From DATATB01 sp036268995 (GTDB lineage: Bacteria > Planctomycetota > Planctomycetia > Pirellulales > PNKZ01), in contig DATATB010000096.1 of assembly GCA_036268995.1 (NCBI GenBank), forward strand, positions 11,862 to 75,861: a stretch of 64,000 nt of DNA, written 5' to 3'. The notes below the pieces were generated by a model, which was not told the DNA's origin, searched no databases, and saw nothing but the letters and a program-made list of their open reading frames with translations. A program made the translations under genes and the position numbers. Positions 43,967 to 51,186 of the stretch are shown piece after piece; positions within the stretch are counted from its first letter, which is position 1; the number at the start of each line of letters is the position of its first letter.

Positions 43967-45268
43967 ATGAGCCAGACTGTGACCGCGAGTTTTTCGACCG
44001 AGGCGTTCGAGGCCTTTTTGTCCGCGCGGCGCGAGCCCGATTGGCTCGTCGAGCGCCGCCGGCAGGCTTGGGACGCGTTCAACCAGATGAGCCTGCCGTC
44101 GCGCCGCGAAGAAGAGTGGATGCGGACCGACATCCGTCTGTTCCACTTTGAGAAGTTCGGCATGCCGGTTCCGCCGCCTGCCGGAGCGGCCCCGCCACCG
44201 GCCTTGCTGACGCACGGCGTCGAGCTGGCCGGCCGGCTCGTGTCGCTCAACAGTCACACCGTTACCAGTGAGCTAGGTGCCGAGTTGAGTCGCCGCGGCG
44301 TGGTCTTTGGCAGCCTGGAGGCGGCGACGACCACGCATTCGGAGCTGTTGCGGCGGAATCTGTTTCGGGCCGTGGACCCGATAGTCGACAAGTTCGCGGC
44401 CTTGCACGCGGCCGTGTGGTCGGGCGGAACGTTTTTGTACGTGCCCAAGGGTGTCAAGGTCGAGTTGCCGCTGCACGCGATTGCGGCGCTAACCGGCGGC
44501 TCGACGGATCTGGAACACACGCTCGTGATCCTGGAAGAAGGCTCCGAGGCCACGCTCTTGTCGGAGACGGCCGGCGACAACGCGGCCGCGCTGCACTGCG
44601 GGGCGATCGAGCTGCTGGTCGGCCCCGGGGCCAGGCTGCGATATGTGAATTTGCAGAACTGGGGCACCGGCACCTGGCATTTTGCCCATCAAAAGGCCTT
44701 GGTCGACCGCGACGCCCGGCTGCAATGGACCATCGGCGCGCTGGGCAGCCGGCTGGCCAAAGTGAATCAGCACGTTTCGCTCGTGGGCACGCGCGCGGCG
44801 GCGCAGGTCAACGGCGTGATGTTCACCGAAGGCCGGCAGCACCTTTCCTATCACACGCTCCAGCATCATCGCGCCGAGAACTGTCAGAGCGATTTGCTCT
44901 ACAAGGGCGCTTTGCAGGACGAATCGCGGCTGGTGTGGCGCGGCATGATCAAAGTCGATCCGGCGGCGCAAAAGACCGACGGCTATCAGCGCAACGACAA
45001 TCTGATGCTCTCGGAAGCCGCCCGCGCCGATTCGATTCCGGGGCTCGAGATCGAGGCCGACGACGTGCGCTGCACGCACGGCTCGACGGCCGGGCGCGTG
45101 GACGACTCGCAGATCTTTTACGCCCGCTGCCGCGGCCTGACGCGTAAGGAAGCCATTCGCATGATCGTGGCCGGATTCTTTCAGCAGGTGTTCGACCGCA
45201 TTCCGATCGAAAGCGTGCGCGAGGCCTTGGGCGAGGCGATCGGTCGCCGCATTCGCGAGTACGAATAA
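43967..45268 (+). CDS. sufD: Fe-S cluster assembly protein SufD
   Basis: 433 residues from ATG 43967 (MSQTVTASFS). It has the SufBD core: FAALHAAVWSGGTFLYVPKGV, YVNLQNWGTGTWHFAHQKA, and the C-terminal TRKEAIRMIVAGFFQQVFDRIP. The conserved His of the SufB-SufD cluster interface appears in CTHGSTAGRVDDSQIFY. It pairs with SufB and SufC. Separated from sufB by two unrelated exported-protein genes, an unusual arrangement. Confidence 0.95.
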   Translation: MSQTVTASFSTEAFEAFLSARREPDWLVERRRQAWDAFNQMSLPSRREEEWMRTDIRLFHFEKFGMPVPPPAGAAPPPALLTHGVELAGRLVSLNSHTVTSELGAELSRRGVVFGSLEAATTTHSELLRRNLFRAVDPIVDKFAALHAAVWSGGTFLYVPKGVKVELPLHAIAALTGGSTDLEHTLVILEEGSEATLLSETAGDNAAALHCGAIELLVGPGARLRYVNLQNWGTGTWHFAHQKALVDRDARLQWTIGALGSRLAKVNQHVSLVGTRAAAQVNGVMFTEGRQHLSYHTLQHHRAENCQSDLLYKGALQDESRLVWRGMIKVDPAAQKTDGYQRNDNLMLSEAARADSIPGLEIEADDVRCTHGSTAGRVDDSQIFYARCRGLTRKEAIRMIVAGFFQQVFDRIPIESVREALGEAIGRRIREYE

Positions 45269-45291
45269 ACCGTAACGGGAGCAAGCGTTTC

Positions 45292-46002
45292 ATGGCTGAA
45301 TTTCGGCGGGTGGCAAAAGTCGGCGACATTCCGGACCCCGGCAAGCGGGTGTTCGAACTCGACGAACGACTGATCGTGGTCTTTCACGTCGAAGGCCGCT
45401 ACTATGCGCTGGACGACGTCTGCACGCACGACGACGGCCCGCTGGGCGAGGGCGAGTTGCAGGGCTACACGATCGCGTGTCCTCGGCACGGGGCCAAGTT
45501 CGACATCCGCGACGGCCGGGCCCTCACCATGCCCGCCACGCAACCGACCGGCAGTTACGAGGTGCGGGTCGAAGGCGACGACGTGCTGATCCAATTGGCC
45601 GGTAGTGACGCTGCCGAAGCAGACAACACTGCGCAGGCAAGTGGCACTGCCGCAGCAAGCAGCAATCCCGATCAGGGAGTCAAATCCATGGGCGTTTCCG
45701 AAGACAGCGTCCGCGAGGCGCTTAAGCAGGTGATCGATCCCGAGTTGTTCGTGAACATCGTCGACCTGGGCTTGATCTATACCGTGGCCGTGGCCGAGAA
45801 CGACGGCAAGAGCGACGTGCTGATCGAAATGACGATGACCAGCCCGGCCTGCCCGGCCGGCCCGCAACTGTTGCAGAATTCGAAGGACGTGGTGGGCCGG
45901 CTCGAAAGCGTCGGCCAGGTCGAAGTCAAGCTGGTAATGACGCCCCCCTGGACGCCCGACCGCATGACCGAAGACGCCCGCGACCAGCTCGGAATTTTTT
46001 GA
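45292..46002 (+). CDS. Fusion: Rieske-type [2Fe-2S] ferredoxin and SufT-like (MIP18/DUF59) domain
   Basis: 236 residues. Residues 1-105 form a Rieske domain with C44-x-H46-x16-C63-x2-H66 (VCTHDDGP; ACPRHGAKF), binding a [2Fe-2S] cluster. A low-complexity Ala/Ser/Asp linker (about 104-132) joins a DUF59/MIP18 domain (133-236: VIDPELFVNIVDLGLIY, MTSPACPAGPQL, TPPWTPDRMTEDAR), as in SufT, which helps cluster maturation. Inside the linker, AGGGAG lies 8 bp before an in-frame ATG at 45688, so the SufT part might also be made alone. It is the last gene of the Suf cluster, 23 bp after sufD. Confidence 0.9.
   Translation: MAEFRRVAKVGDIPDPGKRVFELDERLIVVFHVEGRYYALDDVCTHDDGPLGEGELQGYTIACPRHGAKFDIRDGRALTMPATQPTGSYEVRVEGDDVLIQLAGSDAAEADNTAQASGTAAASSNPDQGVKSMGVSEDSVREALKQVIDPELFVNIVDLGLIYTVAVAENDGKSDVLIEMTMTSPACPAGPQLLQNSKDVVGRLESVGQVEVKLVMTPPWTPDRMTEDARDQLGIF
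45673..45690 (+). promoter_or_regulatory. Internal ribosome-binding site and start within the Rieske-SufT gene
   Basis: AGGGAG at about 45673-45679 followed by ATG 45688 (MGVSEDSVREAL), the natural first residue of a stand-alone SufT protein. Confidence 0.5.
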
Positions 46003-46024
46003 GCGCCGTGCGCTGCCGCGCTTC

Positions 46025-46097
46025 GTAGCGGAATGTCGTGAGACTTCCGAAGCGGTTCGTCGGCGTCGGAATTCGGAATTCTCACGAATTCCGCTAC
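46025..46097. repeat. Inverted pair of GTAGCGGAAT repeats
   Basis: Unit 46025-46049 (GTAGCGGAATGTCGTGAG...) and inverted unit 46074-46097 (...CACGAATTCCGCTAC). Same family as 29552-29576. Located between the convergent Rieske-SufT gene and the next minus-strand gene, a plausible bidirectional terminator. Confidence 0.92.
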
Positions 46098-46103
46098 CTA
46101 AGG

Positions 46104-47162
46104 CTACGCTTCGTCTCTGCCGGGCGTGTCGAGCACTTCGACAAAGCTGGCGAGCGACTTCATGAACTCGGGCTCGAGCTGCTCGAGCCGGCCGGTTTCG
46201 CAGGTGAAGCGGATGATGTAATTCCGCTTGTTGGTGCGGAAGCGCCGCTCGAGTACGCTGACCGGAACCTTACCCCGCCACGTGGTGATGCGCGTCTCGA
46301 GCGCGAAGGTGGCCCCCTGCGGCACAATCGCGCAGGTGGCCCTGGCTCGCGAGTCGTGCCCCGCGATCTCGGCCGGCAGCGTGGCTTTCAGTTTTTCCAG
46401 ATCGAGCGGCCGCGACGCGGTGGCCTCGACCACTAGCGAATCGGTCAGACCTTCCTGTCGGCCCGTGGCGAACAACAGCGCCTTGTCGCTGGGTCCGAAG
46501 GCCGGCTTCCAGCCGTCGGGCAGCCGCAGCGCAAAGTGGAAATCGCGCTGCAGCCAGAGGCCGCCGGCAATTCGCTCGACACCCGTTTCGGGCGTGCTGA
46601 ACTGGGCGCTGGCCAGCATGTCTTCGAAGTCCAAACGATACGCATCGTAATGGGCCTCGTCGGTCAGCAGCATGAAACTATAAAGCGTGCCGCGAAAAAC
46701 CATGCGGCAGCGAATCTCGAACGAGCGGTCGCCCGCGTCGTTTTGCAGTTCCCAGATGGCCAGCAGCCGCTCGTGAACTTGTGCGGCCAGTCGCCCCGCG
46801 GCAATCGGCTCGACGCGGCTTTCGAGCAGTTGCGTCTTCAGCGGCCGGTCGGGAATCGGTTGCACCGGCTGCTCGCTCTTGAGCAGGTCGGCCAGATGCT
46901 CCGGAGGCAGGCCCAACTGACACTGCACAAAACCCTTGCTGGCGGTCGTGTCCTGCGGAATGCTCAATTTGAAGGCTTCGCTGTCGCGAGCCCAGGAGAT
47001 CAGCCGCCAGGCCTGCGGCACGCGGACGCAAATGCCGAAGCGTTTGACGTCGACCGCCCGTCGCCCATCGTCGGCGGCCCAACTCCGGCCGGCCCAGCCC
47101 CAGGCGGCTAGCACGCCGGCCAAAGCCAAGGTCGCCAGAGGGCGGCAAGCGGAGCGGATCAT
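46104..47162 (-). CDS. Exported hypothetical protein, 352 residues
   Basis: Not recognised. A Sec signal peptide (LATLALAGVLAAWGWAG, cut after SWA) precedes two similar-looking alpha/beta halves: each has a hydrophobic strand after a Trp/Arg segment (VPQAWRLISWARDSEAFKLS; LPDGWKPAFGPSDKALLF) and an IRFTCETG or IRCRMVFRG strand. This suggests an internal duplication of a lipid- or ligand-binding type fold. It probably resides in the periplasm. The neighbours give no functional hint. Confidence 0.75.
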   Translation of the reverse strand: MIRSACRPLATLALAGVLAAWGWAGRSWAADDGRRAVDVKRFGICVRVPQAWRLISWARDSEAFKLSIPQDTTASKGFVQCQLGLPPEHLADLLKSEQPVQPIPDRPLKTQLLESRVEPIAAGRLAAQVHERLLAIWELQNDAGDRSFEIRCRMVFRGTLYSFMLLTDEAHYDAYRLDFEDMLASAQFSTPETGVERIAGGLWLQRDFHFALRLPDGWKPAFGPSDKALLFATGRQEGLTDSLVVEATASRPLDLEKLKATLPAEIAGHDSRARATCAIVPQGATFALETRITTWRGKVPVSVLERRFRTNKRNYIIRFTCETGRLEQLEPEFMKSLASFVEVLDTPGRDEA

Positions 47163-47285
47163 GGGCAGGTTTCCAGGCGAGAATCGAGCCGCGAAAGCTG
47201 CTCCATCCTACCCGAGCCAGACCGGATCGTCGACATTGCGCGGTGGCAGGATTTGGTTGTTTGGGTGCCAGCTTTCGATGGATAT

Positions 47286-47306
47286 TGATACTTGTGTGTA
47301 GTATCA
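47286..47306. promoter_or_regulatory. Candidate operator upstream of hicA remnant/hicB
   Basis: Perfect palindrome TGATACT-TGTGTGT-AGTATCA (7-bp arms), ending 8 bp before the hicA remnant ATG. HicB antitoxins repress their own operons by binding such sites through a ribbon-helix-helix domain. Confidence 0.6.
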
Positions 47307-47313
47307 TTGTGTG

Positions 47314-47409
47314 ATGGGCAAGCATGACAAGACCTTGGCCGCGATCTTTGCCGATCCAGTTTCGGCTAACATTAAATGGCGCGACATTGAATGGGGGATC
47401 GCAACATGA
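47314..47409 (+). pseudogene. hicA: Truncated hicA toxin gene
   Basis: The 31-codon frame reads MGKHDKTLAAIFADPVSANI then KWRDIE, the start of HicA mRNA interferases of the KHxKTLxAIFADP group, then goes directly to WGIAT and a TGA. HicA is normally about 60-90 residues with a GSHxxF-type catalytic His region, here absent. The TGA overlaps the hicB ATG (ATGA), so the deletion appears to have joined the first third of hicA cleanly to hicB. The product should be non-toxic. Confidence 0.8.
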
Positions 47410-47825
47410 AACCAATCGCAAAGGGCAAGAAGGCCAGCACCATCAAGGTCCAGGCCACCTGTAAGACCGGCCCATACAAGGGCTATTTTGGCCACGCCGA
47501 ATACGATGCCGATGCTGGCATTTTTCACGGCGACGTCATCGGTACGCGGGACGTGATTACCTTCGAGGGAAAAACGATCGAGGATCTAAACAAGGAATTC
47601 TGCGAATCGATCGAAGATTACCTGGACATGTGCAAGGAAAACGGCCGACCACCCGAGCGGCCGTTTTCTGGGAACTTTGTCGTGCGTATCCCGCCGGAGT
47701 TGCACAAACGGGCCTCCAGGTTGGCCGAAGCGCGCGGGGTGAGCTTGAATGCGCTGGTCACCGAGTTGATTGAAGACGCCGCCAGCGAAAAACAGCCGAA
47801 ACGTCTTCGAAAGAAGCAGGCGTAG
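47406..47825 (+). CDS. hicB: HicB family antitoxin (toxin partner truncated)
   Basis: 139 residues from ATG 47406 (GGGGGA 6 bp upstream). N-terminal HicB fold with YKGYFGHAEYDADAGIFHGDV and DVITFEGKTIEDLNKEFCESI (partially degraded RNase H-like fold that binds HicA), and a C-terminal ribbon-helix-helix (FVVRIPPELHKRASRLAEARGVSLNALV) for DNA binding. An intact antitoxin beside a hicA fragment suggests a decayed toxin-antitoxin system, an anti-addiction gene that neutralises HicA elsewhere, or a surviving repressor. A palindromic operator candidate is present upstream. Confidence 0.88.
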   Translation: MKPIAKGKKASTIKVQATCKTGPYKGYFGHAEYDADAGIFHGDVIGTRDVITFEGKTIEDLNKEFCESIEDYLDMCKENGRPPERPFSGNFVVRIPPELHKRASRLAEARGVSLNALVTELIEDAASEKQPKRLRKKQA

Positions 47826-47843
47826 CGGCCGCCAGCGTCTTCT

Positions 47844-48857
47844 TTAGAACTCGAGAAACATGCGGCGATTTTCGGCGTGGCTGCGGCGGCTTTCGAGCAC
47901 GACGACCAGGGCGCGGTAGGCGTCTTCCAGGCCGGACGTGTTGCGCACCAGGCTCGTGACCGAGCGATAAAACTGGCTGAGCAGTTGCTCGCCGACCGGC
48001 CGCTCGCTGTCGAGCGATTCCTGGTGCCGGCCAGCTTTGTCGAACCAGACCAGCGTGCTCGGCAAGTCGATGAAGGCGATGCCGTGCTCGCAGGCCACTT
48101 GCAACGCGGCCGGCGGCCGATAGGCCACGGCCTCTTGCCAGGCCACGGGCATGTAGCGCCCGCAACTGATCTGGGCGATTGGTCCCGTGCCGACCGCGGT
48201 GCCCGGCTCCGAAAAGTCGAGGCTCATCATCTGGTAGTCGTCTTCGAATACGCCGCCGGCGGAACGATGCCGCAGCCCTTGCACGCTCGTCGGCTCGTGG
48301 CCGATGACATAGCGGCACCAATCCACGAGCTCCACCATATCGCTGACCGCCGTGCCATCGACGGTGCGGCCGGCCTGGTGCGGTTGTTCGGCCGGTACCC
48401 GCAAGTGGCAGAACAACAGCCGCGGAGCCCCCAGCCGCGTGACGATCAGTTCCTTGAGCCGCAAGGTGGCCGCCGCTTGCCGGCGGGGAAATTCGGTGAT
48501 AAAGGCCACGCCGGCCTGTTCCACTCGGGCCCGCACCTCGCGCGCCTGCGAGAGATCCAGCTCCAGAGCGTTGGCGCAATAGATGCTTTTGCCGGCTTCG
48601 CACGCAGCCAGGATGGGCAGGCACCCGAACCATTGGGGCGCCAGCATCAGCACGGCATCGACGTCGTCGCGTTTGGCCAGCGCGCGGAAGCCGTCCACTG
48701 GCTGGGCGTTCCACTCGCGTGCGGCTTGCTCGGCCCGCAGGGCGATCTGGTCGCACACGGCCCGCACTTCAAAGCGGTCACTGAGGGCGCGAAGCGCGGG
48801 GCGGTGGCGCGTTTCCCAGGCACTGCCCAGCCCGACCAACCCAACGCGTAGTTTCAT
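47844..48857 (-). CDS. Gfo/Idh/MocA family oxidoreductase
   Basis: 337 residues from ATG 48857 (MKLRVGLVGLGSAW; a TTG at 48881 is possible). Rossmann motif GLGSAW and domain structure fit the family, but the EKP motif is replaced by CANALELD: the catalytic Lys region of canonical members is not conserved. It may be a non-catalytic or reductase variant. No signal peptide. Convergent with hicB by 18 bp. Confidence 0.82.
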   Translation of the reverse strand: MKLRVGLVGLGSAWETRHRPALRALSDRFEVRAVCDQIALRAEQAAREWNAQPVDGFRALAKRDDVDAVLMLAPQWFGCLPILAACEAGKSIYCANALELDLSQAREVRARVEQAGVAFITEFPRRQAAATLRLKELIVTRLGAPRLLFCHLRVPAEQPHQAGRTVDGTAVSDMVELVDWCRYVIGHEPTSVQGLRHRSAGGVFEDDYQMMSLDFSEPGTAVGTGPIAQISCGRYMPVAWQEAVAYRPPAALQVACEHGIAFIDLPSTLVWFDKAGRHQESLDSERPVGEQLLSQFYRSVTSLVRNTSGLEDAYRALVVVLESRRSHAENRRMFLEF

Positions 48858-49416
48858 ACGGCGGAATGCTTTAGAGATCAACCAGCTGCGTCAAGGCATT
48901 GGCGGCCGCCCCAAGTTTTCGCCGGCCGCCCGAAGGCCAAATGGCCTGCCAAAGTCGAGAGACGAGAAGGGGGAACCCCCGCGCTTGGGGATTCAAGGGC
49001 CGTTTTTCCAAGCGGCCTGATTATAGCCCCGGAAGCTGTAAGCTCAATGCGGAAATGATTCCAAACAACTGGAACCCCGGGACTTAGGCCGGACACCACC
49101 CGAATGAGATTTTTTGGCGGATCAAAAATCAACCACAAACTTTGCGCAACCGCTACTTGCATGCACATTTCTCCCAGCTAGACTGCCTGCTTCTGGGAGT
49201 GCGACCAAGGACTCGTTTTGTCGACTGGTAAAGGAAAACCAACTGCGCAGGAAGCCAGGCCCAGCCACTCTTCTTGCTTCTCCGTTGGTGCAGGTTTGCT
49301 GCTCAAGCGACCGCCATCCAGACGCTAGGTCAAGCCCCAGGACTCGCCAGCCGACGTGTCGTCTGACTGGCCGAGTGAACAACGATTGTTCCCACCTAGC
49401 CAAGGAGAGCCACCAA
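48858..49416. other. 559-bp intergenic region
   Basis: No gene seen. A GGGGGAACCCCC hairpin and a weak promoter-like pair, TTGCAT (49157-49162) and TAGACT (49179-49184), with a 16-bp spacer. If used, the thioredoxin-like gene would have a leader of about 225 nt. Confidence 0.35.
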
Positions 49417-49827
49417 GTGACCAGCTTGACGCTGACTGCCGCTTTGCATGCCGCCATTATTGCCACCGGGTCGCACAGCTATGCCGAAGCGCATCGCACA
49501 ACCACCGAGACCGGCCGCCCGCTGGTCGTGCTCGTCGGGGCCGATTGGTGCCCGGCTTGCCAGGTCATGAAAAACTCGACGATGCCCACGGTCGCCCAAG
49601 GCGGCGTGCTCAATAAGGTCTCCTTTGCGGTGGTCAACACCGACCAGGAATCGACGATCGCCCAGCAAATCATGACGCCGGGCGTGATCCCCCAACTGGT
49701 CATGTATCGCAAAACCATCGACGGCTGGAAACGCGACGCCCTGGTCGGCGCTCACAGCAGCCAGGAGATCGAGGCATTTCTGCTCGGCGGATTGGAAGCG
49801 CCGACGGCTTTGCTGGGGCAGAAGTGA
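49417..49827 (+). CDS. Thioredoxin-like protein with CPAC site
   Basis: 136 residues from GTG 49417 (AAGGAG 9 bp upstream); longer in-frame reading upstream is low complexity. The active site WCPAC (C45, C48) lies in VLVGADWCPACQVMKN, and the cis-Pro loop is PGVIPQLVMY. The N-terminal 20 residues are mildly hydrophobic (LTLTAALHAAIIATG) and might be a weak signal. Probably a disulfide reductase/oxidase; the partner is unknown. A hairpin terminator follows. Confidence 0.82.
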   Translation: MTSLTLTAALHAAIIATGSHSYAEAHRTTTETGRPLVVLVGADWCPACQVMKNSTMPTVAQGGVLNKVSFAVVNTDQESTIAQQIMTPGVIPQLVMYRKTIDGWKRDALVGAHSSQEIEAFLLGGLEAPTALLGQK

Positions 49828-49831
49828 AGCC

Positions 49832-49859
49832 GAATGCGGAATGGTAAATGCTGAATGAA
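49832..49859. repeat. GAATGCGGAATGGTAAATG repeat, single arm
   Basis: A single arm of the AATGCGGAATGA family just after the thioredoxin-like gene's stop. Confidence 0.8.
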
Positions 49860-49861
49860 AT

Positions 49862-49906
49862 GCGGGCCGCCGGAGCGTAAGCTCAGGCGGCCCGCTTCTT
49901 TTTTGG
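49862..49906 (+). terminator. Rho-independent terminator
   Basis: GCGGGCCGCC (49862-49871) pairs perfectly with GGCGGCCCGC (49886-49895) around a 14-nt loop, followed by TTCTTTTTTGG. It ends the thioredoxin-like transcript; a second weaker hairpin CCCCAAGG...CCTGGGG follows. Confidence 0.8.
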
Positions 49907-49956
49907 CGAGCCCCAAGGCGTCAGCCTGGGGAGTCCCCCCGCTGAGCCGAAGAATC

Positions 49957-51063
49957 CTACGCTAGCTTGCTAAGTGGGTTGCCACGCGATTCTAGCGGCA
50001 AGGACACGGGGGCCGATTGTCGCTGGCTCTCGAACACGGCAACAATCATTTCCATGGCGCCGCGGGCTTCGTAAATGCTGCTCTTGGGCTGCCGATCGGT
50101 TTCGATCGCATCGAGCAGGTCCTCGATTGCGGCCACGTTTCCGGCTAACTGACTGCCGTCGGCGAGCGGCTCGCTTTTGCCGATGCCGGCCGAAGACACG
50201 TCCTGCCACACGGCCTTGCCACGGCCGGGCGACCAGCCGCCATCGGCCAGGTATTTAACGCTGGGCAGATAGCCGGTAAGGATTTCGATCACTCCTGCCG
50301 AGCCGTAGATTTGCAATCCGAAGCGCGACGGCCTTCCGGCCGCGTTGCGCTGGGAGGCGAAATACGCCGCGCTGCCCTCGGGCATCGAGTACATGGCGCG
50401 GACCGAATCGCCCGCCAGCGGGCCGATGCCTTCGGGCCCCTCCACGACGTCGGCACGGCCAATCGGGTGGCCGGCAGTGGTCACCACGCCGTAGCACGAG
50501 GTGGGCTGGCCGCCCAGATTGCGGATCAAGTCCATGATGTGCGTGCCCAAGACCCAGAGGTCTTCGCCGCCGCCGCGGGCGTCTTCTTTGCCCCGGCCGC
50601 GAAACTCGAGCACGCGGCCGATCTTTCCCGAGTCCAGCATTTCTTTCACGACTGCCAGCTTGGGGCTGTACCGCGTTTGATGGGCGACGGCCAGCTTGAC
50701 GTGCGCGCGTTCGCAGGCGGTCACCATTTCGTCGGCTTCGGCCAATGTTCGGGCCAGCGGCTTTTCCAGATACGCGTGGATCCCGCGCTCGGCGCAAGCC
50801 AGGACCATTTCGTGATGGCGATCCAGCCAGCGCGGACAAATGCTGACGACCTGCGGCTTGGCCTCGTCCAGCATTTTGCGATAGTCGAAGTAAGTCTTCG
50901 GCGCCTTTAATTTCTTGGCCGCCGCGGCAGCGCCCACCTTATCATCGTCGGCCACCGCCACGATTTCCGCCCGCGGCACCTTGAGCCACACCTCGTCCAG
51001 CCCATGCCCATAATTGCCGCGTCCCGTGCTGCCAATGACTCCGACGCGATACGTGGCGTGCAT
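49957..51063 (-). CDS. Gfo/Idh/MocA family oxidoreductase
   Basis: 368 residues from ATG 51063 (MHATYRVGVIGSTGRG); upstream in-frame sequence is repeat-encoded. Rossmann GxG motif, then YLEKPLARTLAEADEM with the family Lys, and RGKEDARGGGEDLWVLGTHIMDL in the substrate domain. Cytoplasmic, no signal. Substrate unknown. The start region abuts an AATGATGAATG repeat (51079-51186). Confidence 0.88.
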   Translation of the reverse strand: MHATYRVGVIGSTGRGNYGHGLDEVWLKVPRAEIVAVADDDKVGAAAAAKKLKAPKTYFDYRKMLDEAKPQVVSICPRWLDRHHEMVLACAERGIHAYLEKPLARTLAEADEMVTACERAHVKLAVAHQTRYSPKLAVVKEMLDSGKIGRVLEFRGRGKEDARGGGEDLWVLGTHIMDLIRNLGGQPTSCYGVVTTAGHPIGRADVVEGPEGIGPLAGDSVRAMYSMPEGSAAYFASQRNAAGRPSRFGLQIYGSAGVIEILTGYLPSVKYLADGGWSPGRGKAVWQDVSSAGIGKSEPLADGSQLAGNVAAIEDLLDAIETDRQPKSSIYEARGAMEMIVAVFESQRQSAPVSLPLESRGNPLSKLA

Positions 51064-51078
51064 ACGTTGCTCCGAGTG

Positions 51079-51186
51079 TTGAATGATGAATGCGGAATGA
51101 TGAATGATGAATCGGAAAAAACACGGTCGCAAGCTTCGCTCACTCTCCCTAATTCATCCTTCCGCATTCATCCTTCCGCATTTCCC
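51079..51186. repeat. AATGATGAATGCGGAATGATG inverted repeat
   Basis: Left arm 51079-51113, right arm 51151-51186 (AATTCATCCTTCCGCATTC...). The right arm's end touches the stop codon of the sigma-54 activator gene (51187). Confidence 0.92.
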
